Assembly: GCA_905480645.1 (NCBI GenBank)
Contig: CAJQRC010000017.1
Coordinates: 21,941-85,940, forward strand
Origin: an uncultured Tateyamaria sp.
GTDB taxonomy: Bacteria > Pseudomonadota > Alphaproteobacteria > Rhodobacterales > Rhodobacteraceae
DNA length: 64,000 nt
Direction of reading: 5' to 3'
Shown: piece after piece, positions 9,245 through 17,016 of the stretch
Layout of the letters: the number at the start of each line of letters is the position of its first letter
Position numbering within the stretch: position 1 is the first letter of the stretch
Translations under genes and position numbers: made by a program
Notes under the pieces: generated by a model
Told to the model about the DNA's origin: nothing
Seen by the model: only the letters and a program-made list of their open reading frames with translations
The model's database searches: none

Positions 9245-10078
9245 ATGTCAGCCAAGTATTTTTACCCAACTGGTGGGCATCCGGGCCAGGAACAACTTTT
9301 GACAGATCGTGCTATTTTTACCAACGCTTACGCTGTGATCCCAAAAGGAACGATGCGTGACATCGTGACAAGTTATTTGCCATTTTGGGATAAAACCCGG
9401 CTTTGGGTTATTGCTCGGCCAATGACGGGATTTGCAGAAACATTTTCTCAATACATCATGGAAGTTTCACCTGGCGGTGGTTCTGACCAGCCAGAAACCG
9501 ACATGGGCGTTGAAGGCGTTCTATTTATTGTTGCGGGTACAGCTTTTTTAAAAATCAATGGCGAAAATTATAACGTGGAGGAAGGTGGGTATGTTTTTCT
9601 GCCTCCGGAAACAAATTGGACTTTGCATAACAAGACAGATGATATATTACGGTTCCACTGGATTAGGAAGGCTTATCAAGCAGTAGTTGGGCTTGATCAG
9701 CCTGATGTTATCATTGCAAATGAGAAAGATATCCAACCTACGATTATGCCAGATACAGATGGTAAGTGGAGCACAACACGTTTCGTTGCCCCCAGTGATC
9801 TACGACATGATATGCATGTAACGATCGTTACTTTAGAACCTGGTGCAGTCATACCATTTCTGGAAACTCATGTAATGGAACATGGTCTTTATGTCCTTGA
9901 GGGCAAAGGCGTCTACCGGCTTAATAATGACTGGGTAGAAGTTGAGGCAGGGGATTACATGTGGTTACGCGCTTTTTGTCCTCAGGCCTGTTATGCTGGC
10001 GGACCGGGTAAATTTAGGTATTTACTTTATAAAGACGTTAACCGCCATATGAAATTAGGTGTAAGTATTGGGAATTGA
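9245..10078 (+). CDS. allE: (S)-ureidoglycine aminohydrolase (YlbA/AllE type)
   Basis: This bicupin Mn-dependent enzyme releases ammonia from (S)-ureidoglycine to give (S)-ureidoglycolate, a late step of allantoin breakdown. The 277-residue protein has two cupin domains (about 60-140 and 190-265). The second carries the diagnostic metal- and substrate-binding block ETHVMEHGLYVLEGKGVY (about 207-224), then AGDYMWLRAFCPQACYAGGP and YLLYKDVNR, which match the E. coli family member closely as I recall it. The N-terminal FYPTGGHP and DRAIFTNAYAVIP are also characteristic. It follows guaD by 167 bases. The intermediate steps (urate oxidase, allantoinase, allantoate amidohydrolase) are not in this window. 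It converges with the deacylase gene. Confidence 0.93.
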   Translation: MSAKYFYPTGGHPGQEQLLTDRAIFTNAYAVIPKGTMRDIVTSYLPFWDKTRLWVIARPMTGFAETFSQYIMEVSPGGGSDQPETDMGVEGVLFIVAGTAFLKINGENYNVEEGGYVFLPPETNWTLHNKTDDILRFHWIRKAYQAVVGLDQPDVIIANEKDIQPTIMPDTDGKWSTTRFVAPSDLRHDMHVTIVTLEPGAVIPFLETHVMEHGLYVLEGKGVYRLNNDWVEVEAGDYMWLRAFCPQACYAGGPGKFRYLLYKDVNRHMKLGVSIGN

Positions 10079-10141
10079 GCCTTTTTCAAACCAATTTACA
10101 AAACGTCAAAGATTTGGATTTAATATTTAAATCTGGTTGGT

Positions 10142-11755
10142 TCACGCGGCAAATTCGCGAATGACTTGACCTGCATTCACAGATACACGATTGCCGTCTC
10201 GCATTGAAAGTTGGCCGTTAACGGCCACATAGCAAATTCCTGACGCATAACGGCGCGGATTTTGAGCCGTGGCATTACTGGCAATGTTAACTTGGTCGAA
10301 GATACAGATGTCGGCTTGGTACCCAACTTTGAGTATACCACGATTCTTTAAACCCAACCGAGCAGCGGGAACAGATGTTAGTTTCGCCAAACCTTCCGTT
10401 AATGAAAGGATACCTCTGTCACGAACATAGTATTGCAGGAAGCGTGCCGCCCATCCGTATCCAGTCAATGACCCAAGATGATCTTTCAAAATGCCTTCAT
10501 TGGCAGTTGCGACTGTATCAGAAATTACTGCGCATTCGGACTGACTTAGACACAGATCAATATCGCTATCTTGAAATGACTTTGAGGCCCACATGCACGA
10601 CATCAAATCACTGCCTTCTTCTAATAGAATGTCTAAAACTGCGTCATATGGGTGACAATTTCGCATCCTACCAATTTCAGCGAAATCCATGCCCACCAAG
10701 TCTTTGTTATGGGTGGCATTCAAAACGACTATATCTGACCACTTTTCTGCTTTAACGATTAACCACATCGGTTGAGGGTTTGCTTTTATTTTCTCCCGCT
10801 GCTCAGGATCAGCGAGGCGTATGAGAATGTCATCTAATGTACCAGCTTGGGCCCATTTAGGCAAAATGGCAGCCATAAAAGTGTTGTTCCAATCATGGGG
10901 TATAACATCAAAGGCAATGTCGGTGTCATGGCGACGCGCCACTTCGATCATTTCTAAGGTATGCTCAACCGCATAATGTGGCGCACCGAATTTTGGCTGA
11001 ATGTGGCTGATTTGAAGTTTGGCGCCTGATTGCCGGGCAGTTGCAATTGCCTCGGCAAAACCCAAGTCGTAATGGGTATCTCGGTTGCGTACGTGAGTTG
11101 CATACAAGCGTTTATATTTAGCTGCGATTTCGCACAGAGGTACTAGGTGCTCGGGGGCTGCCAGAATGCCGGGAAAGTACTCGAGACCTGAAGAAAATCC
11201 TCCAGCGCCTTCATCCATGCACTGATCAACAAGCTGGGCCATTTGCTTTATGTCGTCCGCTTCTCCCGGATGTAATTCTCCACCAAGAACAGCGCGGTGA
11301 ATAGTGCCATGACCCACAAAGGCCATTACATTGACCCCAAGCTCTGTCATTTCAAGAACATCTAGGTAGTCACCGAACCCAAGCCAAGTTTTATGGTTGG
11401 CTTTATCGGTATACCAAGGTGCTACTTGTCGAATATCATCTTTAGAATTTACTGGTGCACAGCTTGCCCCACATTGACCGATAACTTCAGTTGTTACCCC
11501 TTGGTGTACTTGGCTCTCGGCGCGACCATCAGCTATAAGAGTAAAGTCCGAATGTGTGTGCATATCAATAAAACCGGGCGAAACAATCAGTCCGGAAACA
11601 TCGATTACTTCTTTGGCGGCGGCGGTTTGAATAGTCCCGCTGGGCTCTATTGCTGCAATAACACTGCCAGTTATAGCTATATCTCCGCAAAAACTTCCCT
11701 GACCTGAACCATCGAAGATTTCACCATTTTTAAATACTAGGTCGTACATTGTCAT
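10142..11755 (-). CDS. N-acyl-D-amino-acid deacylase (D-aminoacylase family amidohydrolase)
   Basis: This enzyme hydrolyses N-acyl-D-amino acids to D-amino acid and carboxylate. It has 537 residues, as expected for the family. The metal-site HxH is H66/H68 in GFIDMHTHSD, and C95 in VIGQCGASC corresponds to the metal-bridging cysteine of D-aminoacylases. YATHVRNRD and SSGLEYFPG are also present. It is the last gene of a minus-strand group dctP-dctQ-dctM-deacylase, 6 bases after dctM, so the TRAP system probably imports its substrate or a related N-acylated compound. D-Glu, D-Asp or neutral specificity cannot be separated by eye. An alternative ATG lies two codons in. Confidence 0.88.
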   Translation of the reverse strand: MTMYDLVFKNGEIFDGSGQGSFCGDIAITGSVIAAIEPSGTIQTAAAKEVIDVSGLIVSPGFIDMHTHSDFTLIADGRAESQVHQGVTTEVIGQCGASCAPVNSKDDIRQVAPWYTDKANHKTWLGFGDYLDVLEMTELGVNVMAFVGHGTIHRAVLGGELHPGEADDIKQMAQLVDQCMDEGAGGFSSGLEYFPGILAAPEHLVPLCEIAAKYKRLYATHVRNRDTHYDLGFAEAIATARQSGAKLQISHIQPKFGAPHYAVEHTLEMIEVARRHDTDIAFDVIPHDWNNTFMAAILPKWAQAGTLDDILIRLADPEQREKIKANPQPMWLIVKAEKWSDIVVLNATHNKDLVGMDFAEIGRMRNCHPYDAVLDILLEEGSDLMSCMWASKSFQDSDIDLCLSQSECAVISDTVATANEGILKDHLGSLTGYGWAARFLQYYVRDRGILSLTEGLAKLTSVPAARLGLKNRGILKVGYQADICIFDQVNIASNATAQNPRRYASGICYVAVNGQLSMRDGNRVSVNAGQVIREFAA

Positions 11756-11761
11756 CTCATC

Positions 11762-13051
11762 CTAGAGTGCGGGACCATAAAGCCAATTGGGCAGTAAAAC
11801 GGCGATATCGGGAAATGCGATTAATATTAGCATACCAACGATATACGCCCCGATGAACGGTAATACTGCAACTGAAATTCGTTCAATTGAGATATTTGAA
11901 ATCCGTGCGGCAACGGTAAGATTTGCGCCTAAAGGTGGGGTCAGAAAACCAATTTCGCAGGTTATGACGGTAAAGATGCCAAACATGACAGGATCAACGC
12001 CAAGTGAAGTGGCTAATGGAAGAAATACTGCGGTAAATAAAACAATTTGGGCCAGTGACTCCATAAATGTTCCAATAAAAATGTAGAAAATTCCAATTAA
12101 TAAAAGCACTAAATACTTATTTTCGGTGATTGAAGTTATCCCGTCTTGAACCGCTGTTGGAACATCATAGAACGCGGTTAATTGCCCAAATGCTAATGTT
12201 GGTGTCAGAAGTATTAAAATCCCTGTTAAAAGCGCTGTAAATCGCAATGCATCGATCAGTTTTTTCAAAGTTAATTCGCGGTATATGAACAGCCCAACAA
12301 AAAGAGAGTAAAATACAGCTACTCCCGCGGCTTCTGTTGGTGTGAATGCACCACCATAAATACCGCCTAAAATCAAAATAGGTGCGCCAATAGACCATTT
12401 TCCGTCCCAGGCTGCCTTAAGGAATGGACCCCATGAGAAGGGGTCCCCGTTTCCACCATATCCACGACGGCGGGCAATAATATATGTTGTGATCATTAGT
12501 AGAATTGTAATCATCAGACCTGGTAATAGTCCTGCTAAAAACAGCCTTGGTATAGATGTTTCAGACACAAGCCCGTAGATAATTAAAAGGTTTGACGGTG
12601 GAATTAGACTGCCCAACGCACCAGCACTGGCTGTTATCGCAGCAGCAAAAGGAATATCGTAGCCTTCTCGCTTCATTGCGGGAACTGTTACAGAACCGAT
12701 TGCTGCTGTAGTTGCAGGGCCTGAACCAGAAAGTGCAGCAAACAGCATGCAAGCAAAAACTGTGACCAGTCCCATTGATCCGCGGTAGGCACCAACAAGT
12801 GTTGTAGCTATTCCAATCATCCGATTGGCCATTCCCCCAACCTCCATTAATCGCCCAGCCAGAACGAACAGTGGAATCGTCAAAAGTGGAAAAGGCGTCA
12901 GACTACCGTAGCCGGTTTGGGCCATTAGAGTGTAGGGGATGTCGATGATATAAATTGCAACTGCAGTTGTTAGCCCAACTGCAACAAAGAGTGGGATACC
13001 CATAATTGTAAGAATAACAAAGCATATTGCCAGAATAGCAAGAGGACTCAT
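11762..13051 (-). CDS. dctM: TRAP transporter large permease, DctM subunit
   Basis: This inner-membrane subunit carries out sodium-coupled uptake in tripartite ATP-independent periplasmic transporters. The 429 residues are almost entirely hydrophobic, with about 11-12 predicted membrane spans, and show DctM landmarks: PLFVLAGRLMEVGGMA, SGSGPATTAAIGS, SLIPPSNLLIIYG and GGAFTPTEAA. It overlaps the dctQ stop by 4 bases (ATGA) and sits 6 bases before the deacylase gene, so dctQ, dctM and the deacylase are read together. Substrate is inferred from the deacylase, not from the permease. Confidence 0.94.
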   Translation of the reverse strand: MSPLAILAICFVILTIMGIPLFVAVGLTTAVAIYIIDIPYTLMAQTGYGSLTPFPLLTIPLFVLAGRLMEVGGMANRMIGIATTLVGAYRGSMGLVTVFACMLFAALSGSGPATTAAIGSVTVPAMKREGYDIPFAAAITASAGALGSLIPPSNLLIIYGLVSETSIPRLFLAGLLPGLMITILLMITTYIIARRRGYGGNGDPFSWGPFLKAAWDGKWSIGAPILILGGIYGGAFTPTEAAGVAVFYSLFVGLFIYRELTLKKLIDALRFTALLTGILILLTPTLAFGQLTAFYDVPTAVQDGITSITENKYLVLLLIGIFYIFIGTFMESLAQIVLFTAVFLPLATSLGVDPVMFGIFTVITCEIGFLTPPLGANLTVAARISNISIERISVAVLPFIGAYIVGMLILIAFPDIAVLLPNWLYGPAL

Positions 13052-13587
13052 ATGTGTGCCTCATCGTCGACAATTGGGTCCGACCCATCCTCAGTTAAAG
13101 TCCCAGGAAGTCCTTCGGCGCCATTTCGGTACCATTCGACATATGTTTGGATTAGTCGGATCAGCATTAGAGCATATCCCAGAACGAGTATTGTTTGAGG
13201 ATAAAACTGATTTATTCCCAAACTTGGTGATGTTTCAGGGAAGCGCCAAAAAATACTGAGATAATCTATACTGACTCGGATCATAAAGACGCAGAAAAGT
13301 GCCCACATGCAATCTGCCAAAATAATGATAGGGCGGCCAATGCGCTCTGGTAGCGACTTAACTGCTACCATGATGCGGATATGAAAGCGCTCACGAACAC
13401 ACAATGATGCGCCTGTGTAAACAGCCCATACCATCGCCATCGAAGCTGTTTCTTCCGTCCAGTGCAATGCGACTTGGAACAAATATCTCGCAACCACCTG
13501 TGCAAATACGGCAACTGCTATTACTACAAGGCACGTGCAGCATATAAGCTCTTCGAAATGCCGTTCAAGCCACTTAAGAGCCACCAT
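13048..13587 (-). CDS. dctQ: TRAP transporter small permease, DctQ subunit
   Basis: DctQ is the four-helix membrane subunit linking the binding protein to DctM. With the ATG at 13587 it has 179 residues, normal for the family, and starts MVALKWLERHFEEL before the first span. An AAGGA ribosome-binding site lies 8 bases upstream. Typical features are ARYLFQVALHWTEE (near 30-43) and the RFHIRIMV segment. A longer reading to 13695 would overlap dctP and adds no family sequence. It sits 67 bases after dctP, across an intergenic hairpin, and overlaps dctM by 4 bases. Confidence 0.92.
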   Translation of the reverse strand: MVALKWLERHFEELICCTCLVVIAVAVFAQVVARYLFQVALHWTEETASMAMVWAVYTGASLCVRERFHIRIMVAVKSLPERIGRPIIILADCMWALFCVFMIRVSIDYLSIFWRFPETSPSLGINQFYPQTILVLGYALMLIRLIQTYVEWYRNGAEGLPGTLTEDGSDPIVDDEAHI

Positions 13588-13617
13588 TAGGGATGTCCTT
13601 GACGTTTCAAACAAATA

Positions 13618-13644
13618 AAGAGGACCACGTGAAGTGGCCCTCTT
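13618..13644 (-). terminator. Intercistronic hairpin between dctP and dctQ (attenuator)
   Basis: An 11-bp stem (13618-13628 with 13634-13644, one G-U pair in the minus-strand RNA) closes a 5-base loop and is followed by TTTATTTG. It lies immediately after the dctP stop. In TRAP and ABC operons such a hairpin often protects the binding-protein mRNA and limits read-through to the permeases. The structure is seen; the role is inferred. Confidence 0.65.
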
Positions 13645-13654
13645 AAAATTTAGT

Positions 13655-14653
13655 TTAATCAGCGGCAGCTTGTATTCTGCCAACAAGTTCAACAAATTCT
13701 GGACCGCGTTGTTCAGAAAATTGAGCTTGAACGCCTTTTGCAGCTTCGACGAAGTCTGTTTTATCAGGCGTTGTCATGGCCATGCCGCCCTCTGTGGCCA
13801 GCCAATCACGAATCTCTTCCGTTTCGGTTGCAACCTGCTTTGCAAATTCTGTGCCAGCGTCGTTTGCGGCTCTGATAATTTGCTCACGTTGCTCGTCATT
13901 AAGTTTCTTCATAAAATTGTCAGAAGCAAACAAAGGTGCAAACGAAACAAAATGTTCAAGTATTACCAGATGTGGTTCAAACTCATAGAATTTCATATCG
14001 CGGATAAACGAGGTGCCGTTATCACCACCATCAACTGTACCAGTTTGTAGAGCCGTCGGTGTTTCGGACCATGCCAGCGGAACTGGGTTAGCCCCAAATG
14101 CTTCAAAAGTTGCAATCATAACTTCATTCTTAGGCACTCGAATTTTTAATCCGTCCATGTCAGCCATCGTATTTACTGCTCGAACTGAATTATAAAAATC
14201 CCGATACATTGCTGGGCCAAAAGCAAGCATATGAACACTGGTGTCTGCTTGTAATTTATCTTTCATTAATTGGCCAATTTCGCCATCCAAAACTTTTGCA
14301 AGGTGCTCTTTATTTTGGAAAATATATGGCAGCACAGTAACGTCCATAATCGGCCAGTGTGGTGAGATATTATTAGCCGTGATAAAAAATCCGTCAACAG
14401 TACCCAGTTGCATAGCTTTGAAGGCTTCATCTTCTGAACTAATTTGGTTGCAGCAACGCAACTTCACATCAACCGTTCCGTTGGTGTAATCTTCGGCTTT
14501 TTCTTCAAAAATTTTGCCAAACCGGCCGTAAAGTGATTCCTCTGGGGCACCAAAACCAACATTCATTGTAATATCTGCCGCTAACGCAGAAGTGGCAGTT
14601 ATGCCTGTGATGATGGCAGATGCTAACGCTCTTTTTAGATTCAACATGTTCAT
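13655..14653 (-). CDS. dctP: TRAP transporter substrate-binding protein, DctP family
   Basis: This periplasmic solute receptor delivers ligand to DctQM. The protein has 332 residues with a Sec signal peptide (about 1-25, ending SALA before ADITMNVGFG). The DctP fold is indicated by GRFGKIFEEKAEDYTNGTV, the MDGLKIRVPKNEV arginine segment that binds the substrate carboxylate in this family, and ALQTGTVDGGDNG. The ATG at 14653 has GGGAG 6 bases upstream. It is first in its operon, divergent from a LysR gene, with a dyad in the gap. The expected ligand is a carboxylate, possibly an N-acyl-D-amino acid given the downstream deacylase. Confidence 0.93.
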   Translation of the reverse strand: MNMLNLKRALASAIITGITATSALAADITMNVGFGAPEESLYGRFGKIFEEKAEDYTNGTVDVKLRCCNQISSEDEAFKAMQLGTVDGFFITANNISPHWPIMDVTVLPYIFQNKEHLAKVLDGEIGQLMKDKLQADTSVHMLAFGPAMYRDFYNSVRAVNTMADMDGLKIRVPKNEVMIATFEAFGANPVPLAWSETPTALQTGTVDGGDNGTSFIRDMKFYEFEPHLVILEHFVSFAPLFASDNFMKKLNDEQREQIIRAANDAGTEFAKQVATETEEIRDWLATEGGMAMTTPDKTDFVEAAKGVQAQFSEQRGPEFVELVGRIQAAAD

Positions 14654-14713
14654 ATTAAACTCCCTGTCTTTTATATTGATACAAACTTTGCATAACAAAA
14701 ATCACGTGTATAA

Positions 14714-14736
14714 TATCAAATAAGTCAGTTTTGATA
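14714..14736. promoter_or_regulatory. 7-bp inverted repeat, candidate LysR operator for dctP/lysR
   Basis: TATCAAA (14714-14720) and TTTGATA (14730-14736) are exact inverted copies with a 9-base spacer, between the divergent dctP and LysR genes and only 13 bases before the LysR start. Size and position suit a LysR-type autoregulatory site. Binding is inferred. Confidence 0.5.
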
Positions 14737-14749
14737 GAATTTGGGTATC

Positions 14750-15655
14750 ATGGGCATAGATCTTCGACACTTTCGGTGTTTTGTAGCAGTTGCTGAAGAA
14801 TTGCATTTTCATAAAGCAGCAAAGAGGCTTGGTGTGGCTCAACCGGCTCTAAGCCGGACTATTCAGAATCTTGAACATTCACTCGGCGTTACCCTGTTTG
14901 TGCGTAGCAATCGAAATGTTGAAATTACAATTGCGGGACAATCTTTTTTGAAAGGGTGTAGGGAAATTCTGAATAGAACCCAACAAATTGTACAAGATGC
15001 TCAACGCGTGCATCAGGGCAAAATTGGAACTTTAAGGATTGGTTACACAGATAATGCGATCAATGGTTATGCACCGGATTTATTAAAAAATTTTCAAAGA
15101 TCTCAACCTGATATTGCGTTGCAACTGACCCATAGTGTTACTGCAAACCAATTGGCAGAGTTAGAGGAAGGGATCATTGATTTTGGGTTTGCGACTGGAT
15201 CTGTAGCTCGCTCTGGTTTTAGTCATCTCTGTATTCAGCGTGAACTTTTTGTATGCATTGTTTATGAGGGGCATCCGTTTTTTGGTCGTGAAAGTGTTCA
15301 TATCCGAGAGTTTTCTAATGAGGTAATGATACAGGGTACCCCAGAAAAATGGGAGCATTTCAATTCATATCTCACCCCTCTGTATCGCAAAGCTGGATTT
15401 GAACCTATTGTTTCCCAAATGGGCATGGCGACTTCAGATATCTTACGGTTGGTGGCATGTGGAATGGGGATTACAATCCTTACAGAGTCCGTGGCAGACA
15501 TATTACCGCCGAAACTGAAGGCAATTCCATTGCAGGAGATAACAGATCAGCTGGAAACTATCATTATTTGGCGCACAGATCAGACCAATAATGCCAAAGA
15601 GCACTTTGTTTCATTTCTAAAAAAGTCGCTATTTCCAGATACTCAATCCGTGTAA
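14750..15655 (+). CDS. LysR-family transcriptional regulator, probable regulator of the TRAP/deacylase operon
   Basis: The 301-residue LysR-type regulator has an N-terminal winged HTH (LRHFRCFVAVAEELHFHKAAKRL, QPALSRTIQNLE, LFVRSNRNVEIT) and an effector domain from about residue 90 (GTLRIGYTDNA). The first residues and RIGYT resemble the BenM/CbnR-like subgroup, which responds to small carboxylates. The ATG at 14750 is chosen over a TTG three codons earlier; neither has a clear ribosome-binding site. It is divergent from dctP, so it is the natural regulator of TRAP and D-aminoacylase expression. Confidence 0.9.
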   Translation: MGIDLRHFRCFVAVAEELHFHKAAKRLGVAQPALSRTIQNLEHSLGVTLFVRSNRNVEITIAGQSFLKGCREILNRTQQIVQDAQRVHQGKIGTLRIGYTDNAINGYAPDLLKNFQRSQPDIALQLTHSVTANQLAELEEGIIDFGFATGSVARSGFSHLCIQRELFVCIVYEGHPFFGRESVHIREFSNEVMIQGTPEKWEHFNSYLTPLYRKAGFEPIVSQMGMATSDILRLVACGMGITILTESVADILPPKLKAIPLQEITDQLETIIIWRTDQTNNAKEHFVSFLKKSLFPDTQSV

Positions 15656-15680
15656 TATTGACCTTATTTGTCATTCATAT

Positions 15681-16907
15681 TTAAAGTGGTTGATCACGCA
15701 TAAGCCTTGGAAGATCCCCCGTTAAGCCAGCAGCTTCGCGAATGAATGTCCGCCTAAGGCCTGGCATGGCGTTTATAATACCCATCCCAATGTTGCGTAA
15801 ACCTCGCAAAGATGGACTATCATTTGAAAACAGCCTGTTAAAAGTATCTGTCGCCAAGCTTAATGCAGTATTATCAAACCTACGCCATTCCTCATATCGA
15901 GACAGTACAGCAATACTACCAGCATCTTCGCCACGCCTTACCGCATCGATAATCACTTCTGCCAATGCTGCAATGTCTCGCATTCCAGCATTCAGGCCTT
16001 GCCCGGCAATTGGGTGAACTCCGTGCGCTGCATCCCCTATCAAAGCAACCCGCTCAGAAATCAGGCGTTGTGTTACTGATAGCGACAACGGATAAGTATA
16101 GCGTTGACCTATCAGACTTATTTCACCCATAAAATCACCGAAGCGTGGTCGTAACATTGTGAGATATTCAGTATTGGAAAGTTTATTGAAAATTTCTGCG
16201 TTATGGGTGGTTTCACTCCAAACGATTGAACTTACATTATTTGGAAGTGGTAAGATAGCGAGTGGGCCGGGGGGCATAAAAAATTGGTGTGCAACGCCGT
16301 GATGAGGTTTTTCGTGGGCAATGGCGCAGACCAAGGCGGTTTGATCATAGTTCCAGCCATTCCGTTTGATTTGTGCTCGCTTGGCTGTACCGCTACTCCG
16401 CCCGTCGGCACCAATTAAAAGTCCAGTAGTTAGTATTTTGCCTGTATTTAGCGTCACGCTCAAGTTGCTTGGGCTGGCTATTTGATTTGTTACCTTTTGC
16501 CCTGATAAATGGGTAATATTGAGGGATGCTTCCATTCCTTTAAGTAATGCGTGGCGCAAATATCTGTCTTGCACCATGTAACCCATCGGCCCTTCTTCAA
16601 TCTCGGCGTGATCGAAGTGCATAAAAAACGGCGAAGGCCCTTCGCCTGCACGGCCTTCAGTTACTTTAATTTCAAGAATTGGCTCACTTTGGCTTTTCAC
16701 TTCGTCCCATATGCCAATACCGTTTAATAAACGCTGTGAGGTGAGTGCAATAGCATAACTACGCCCATTAAAGGCAGCATTTTTACGCACTTTTTCTTTG
16801 AGGGCGTCGACGACTACCACCTTCAGACCTGTCTGAGCCAAGGCTAACGCTAGAATTGGGCCCGATAGGCCACCTCCAACAATCAGTATATCGCAGTCAT
16901 TCTTCAT
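15681..16907 (-). CDS. UbiH/UbiF/COQ6-family FAD-dependent hydroxylase (ubiquinone biosynthesis)
   Basis: The protein is a class A flavoprotein monooxygenase of 408 residues, probably hydroxylating the aromatic ring of a ubiquinone precursor at the membrane. The N-terminal FAD fold is ILIVGGGLSGPILALALA (residues 7-24). GADGRSSG is the middle motif, and LIGDAAHGVHPIAGQGLNAG is the C-terminal FAD/NAD(P)H motif typical of UbiH-type enzymes. The start at 16907 is preferred because the reading frame extended to 17144 would run into the divergent amidase gene and adds 79 residues unlike the family. Ring position (C1, C5 or C6) cannot be assigned from sequence alone. Confidence 0.88.
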   Translation of the reverse strand: MKNDCDILIVGGGLSGPILALALAQTGLKVVVVDALKEKVRKNAAFNGRSYAIALTSQRLLNGIGIWDEVKSQSEPILEIKVTEGRAGEGPSPFFMHFDHAEIEEGPMGYMVQDRYLRHALLKGMEASLNITHLSGQKVTNQIASPSNLSVTLNTGKILTTGLLIGADGRSSGTAKRAQIKRNGWNYDQTALVCAIAHEKPHHGVAHQFFMPPGPLAILPLPNNVSSIVWSETTHNAEIFNKLSNTEYLTMLRPRFGDFMGEISLIGQRYTYPLSLSVTQRLISERVALIGDAAHGVHPIAGQGLNAGMRDIAALAEVIIDAVRRGEDAGSIAVLSRYEEWRRFDNTALSLATDTFNRLFSNDSPSLRGLRNIGMGIINAMPGLRRTFIREAAGLTGDLPRLMRDQPL

Positions 16908-16936
16908 AGGGCACTTTTGACGATACTTTGCATAAC

Positions 16937-16973
16937 CACCAATATGTTGGTGCACATGGGATTGTCCATGTGC
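16937..16973. promoter_or_regulatory. Two abutting perfect inverted repeats between ubiH-like and amidase genes
   Basis: CACCAA/TTGGTG (16937-16952, 4-base loop) is directly followed by GCACATGG/CCATGTGC (16952-16973, 6-base loop). They occupy the divergent gap of about 109 bases. They may be an operator pair, or structured 5' leaders of either gene. The sequence is clear; the role is not. Confidence 0.45.
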
Positions 16974-17016
16974 CAGCACGTCGCTACCGTTAAGATACTG
17001 GAATATGGAGGCTGCA

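Noticed and set aside
10079..10141. GATTTAA/TTAAATC hairpin between allE and the deacylase gene
   Set aside because: The stem is almost purely A/T with no T tract; too weak to call a terminator.
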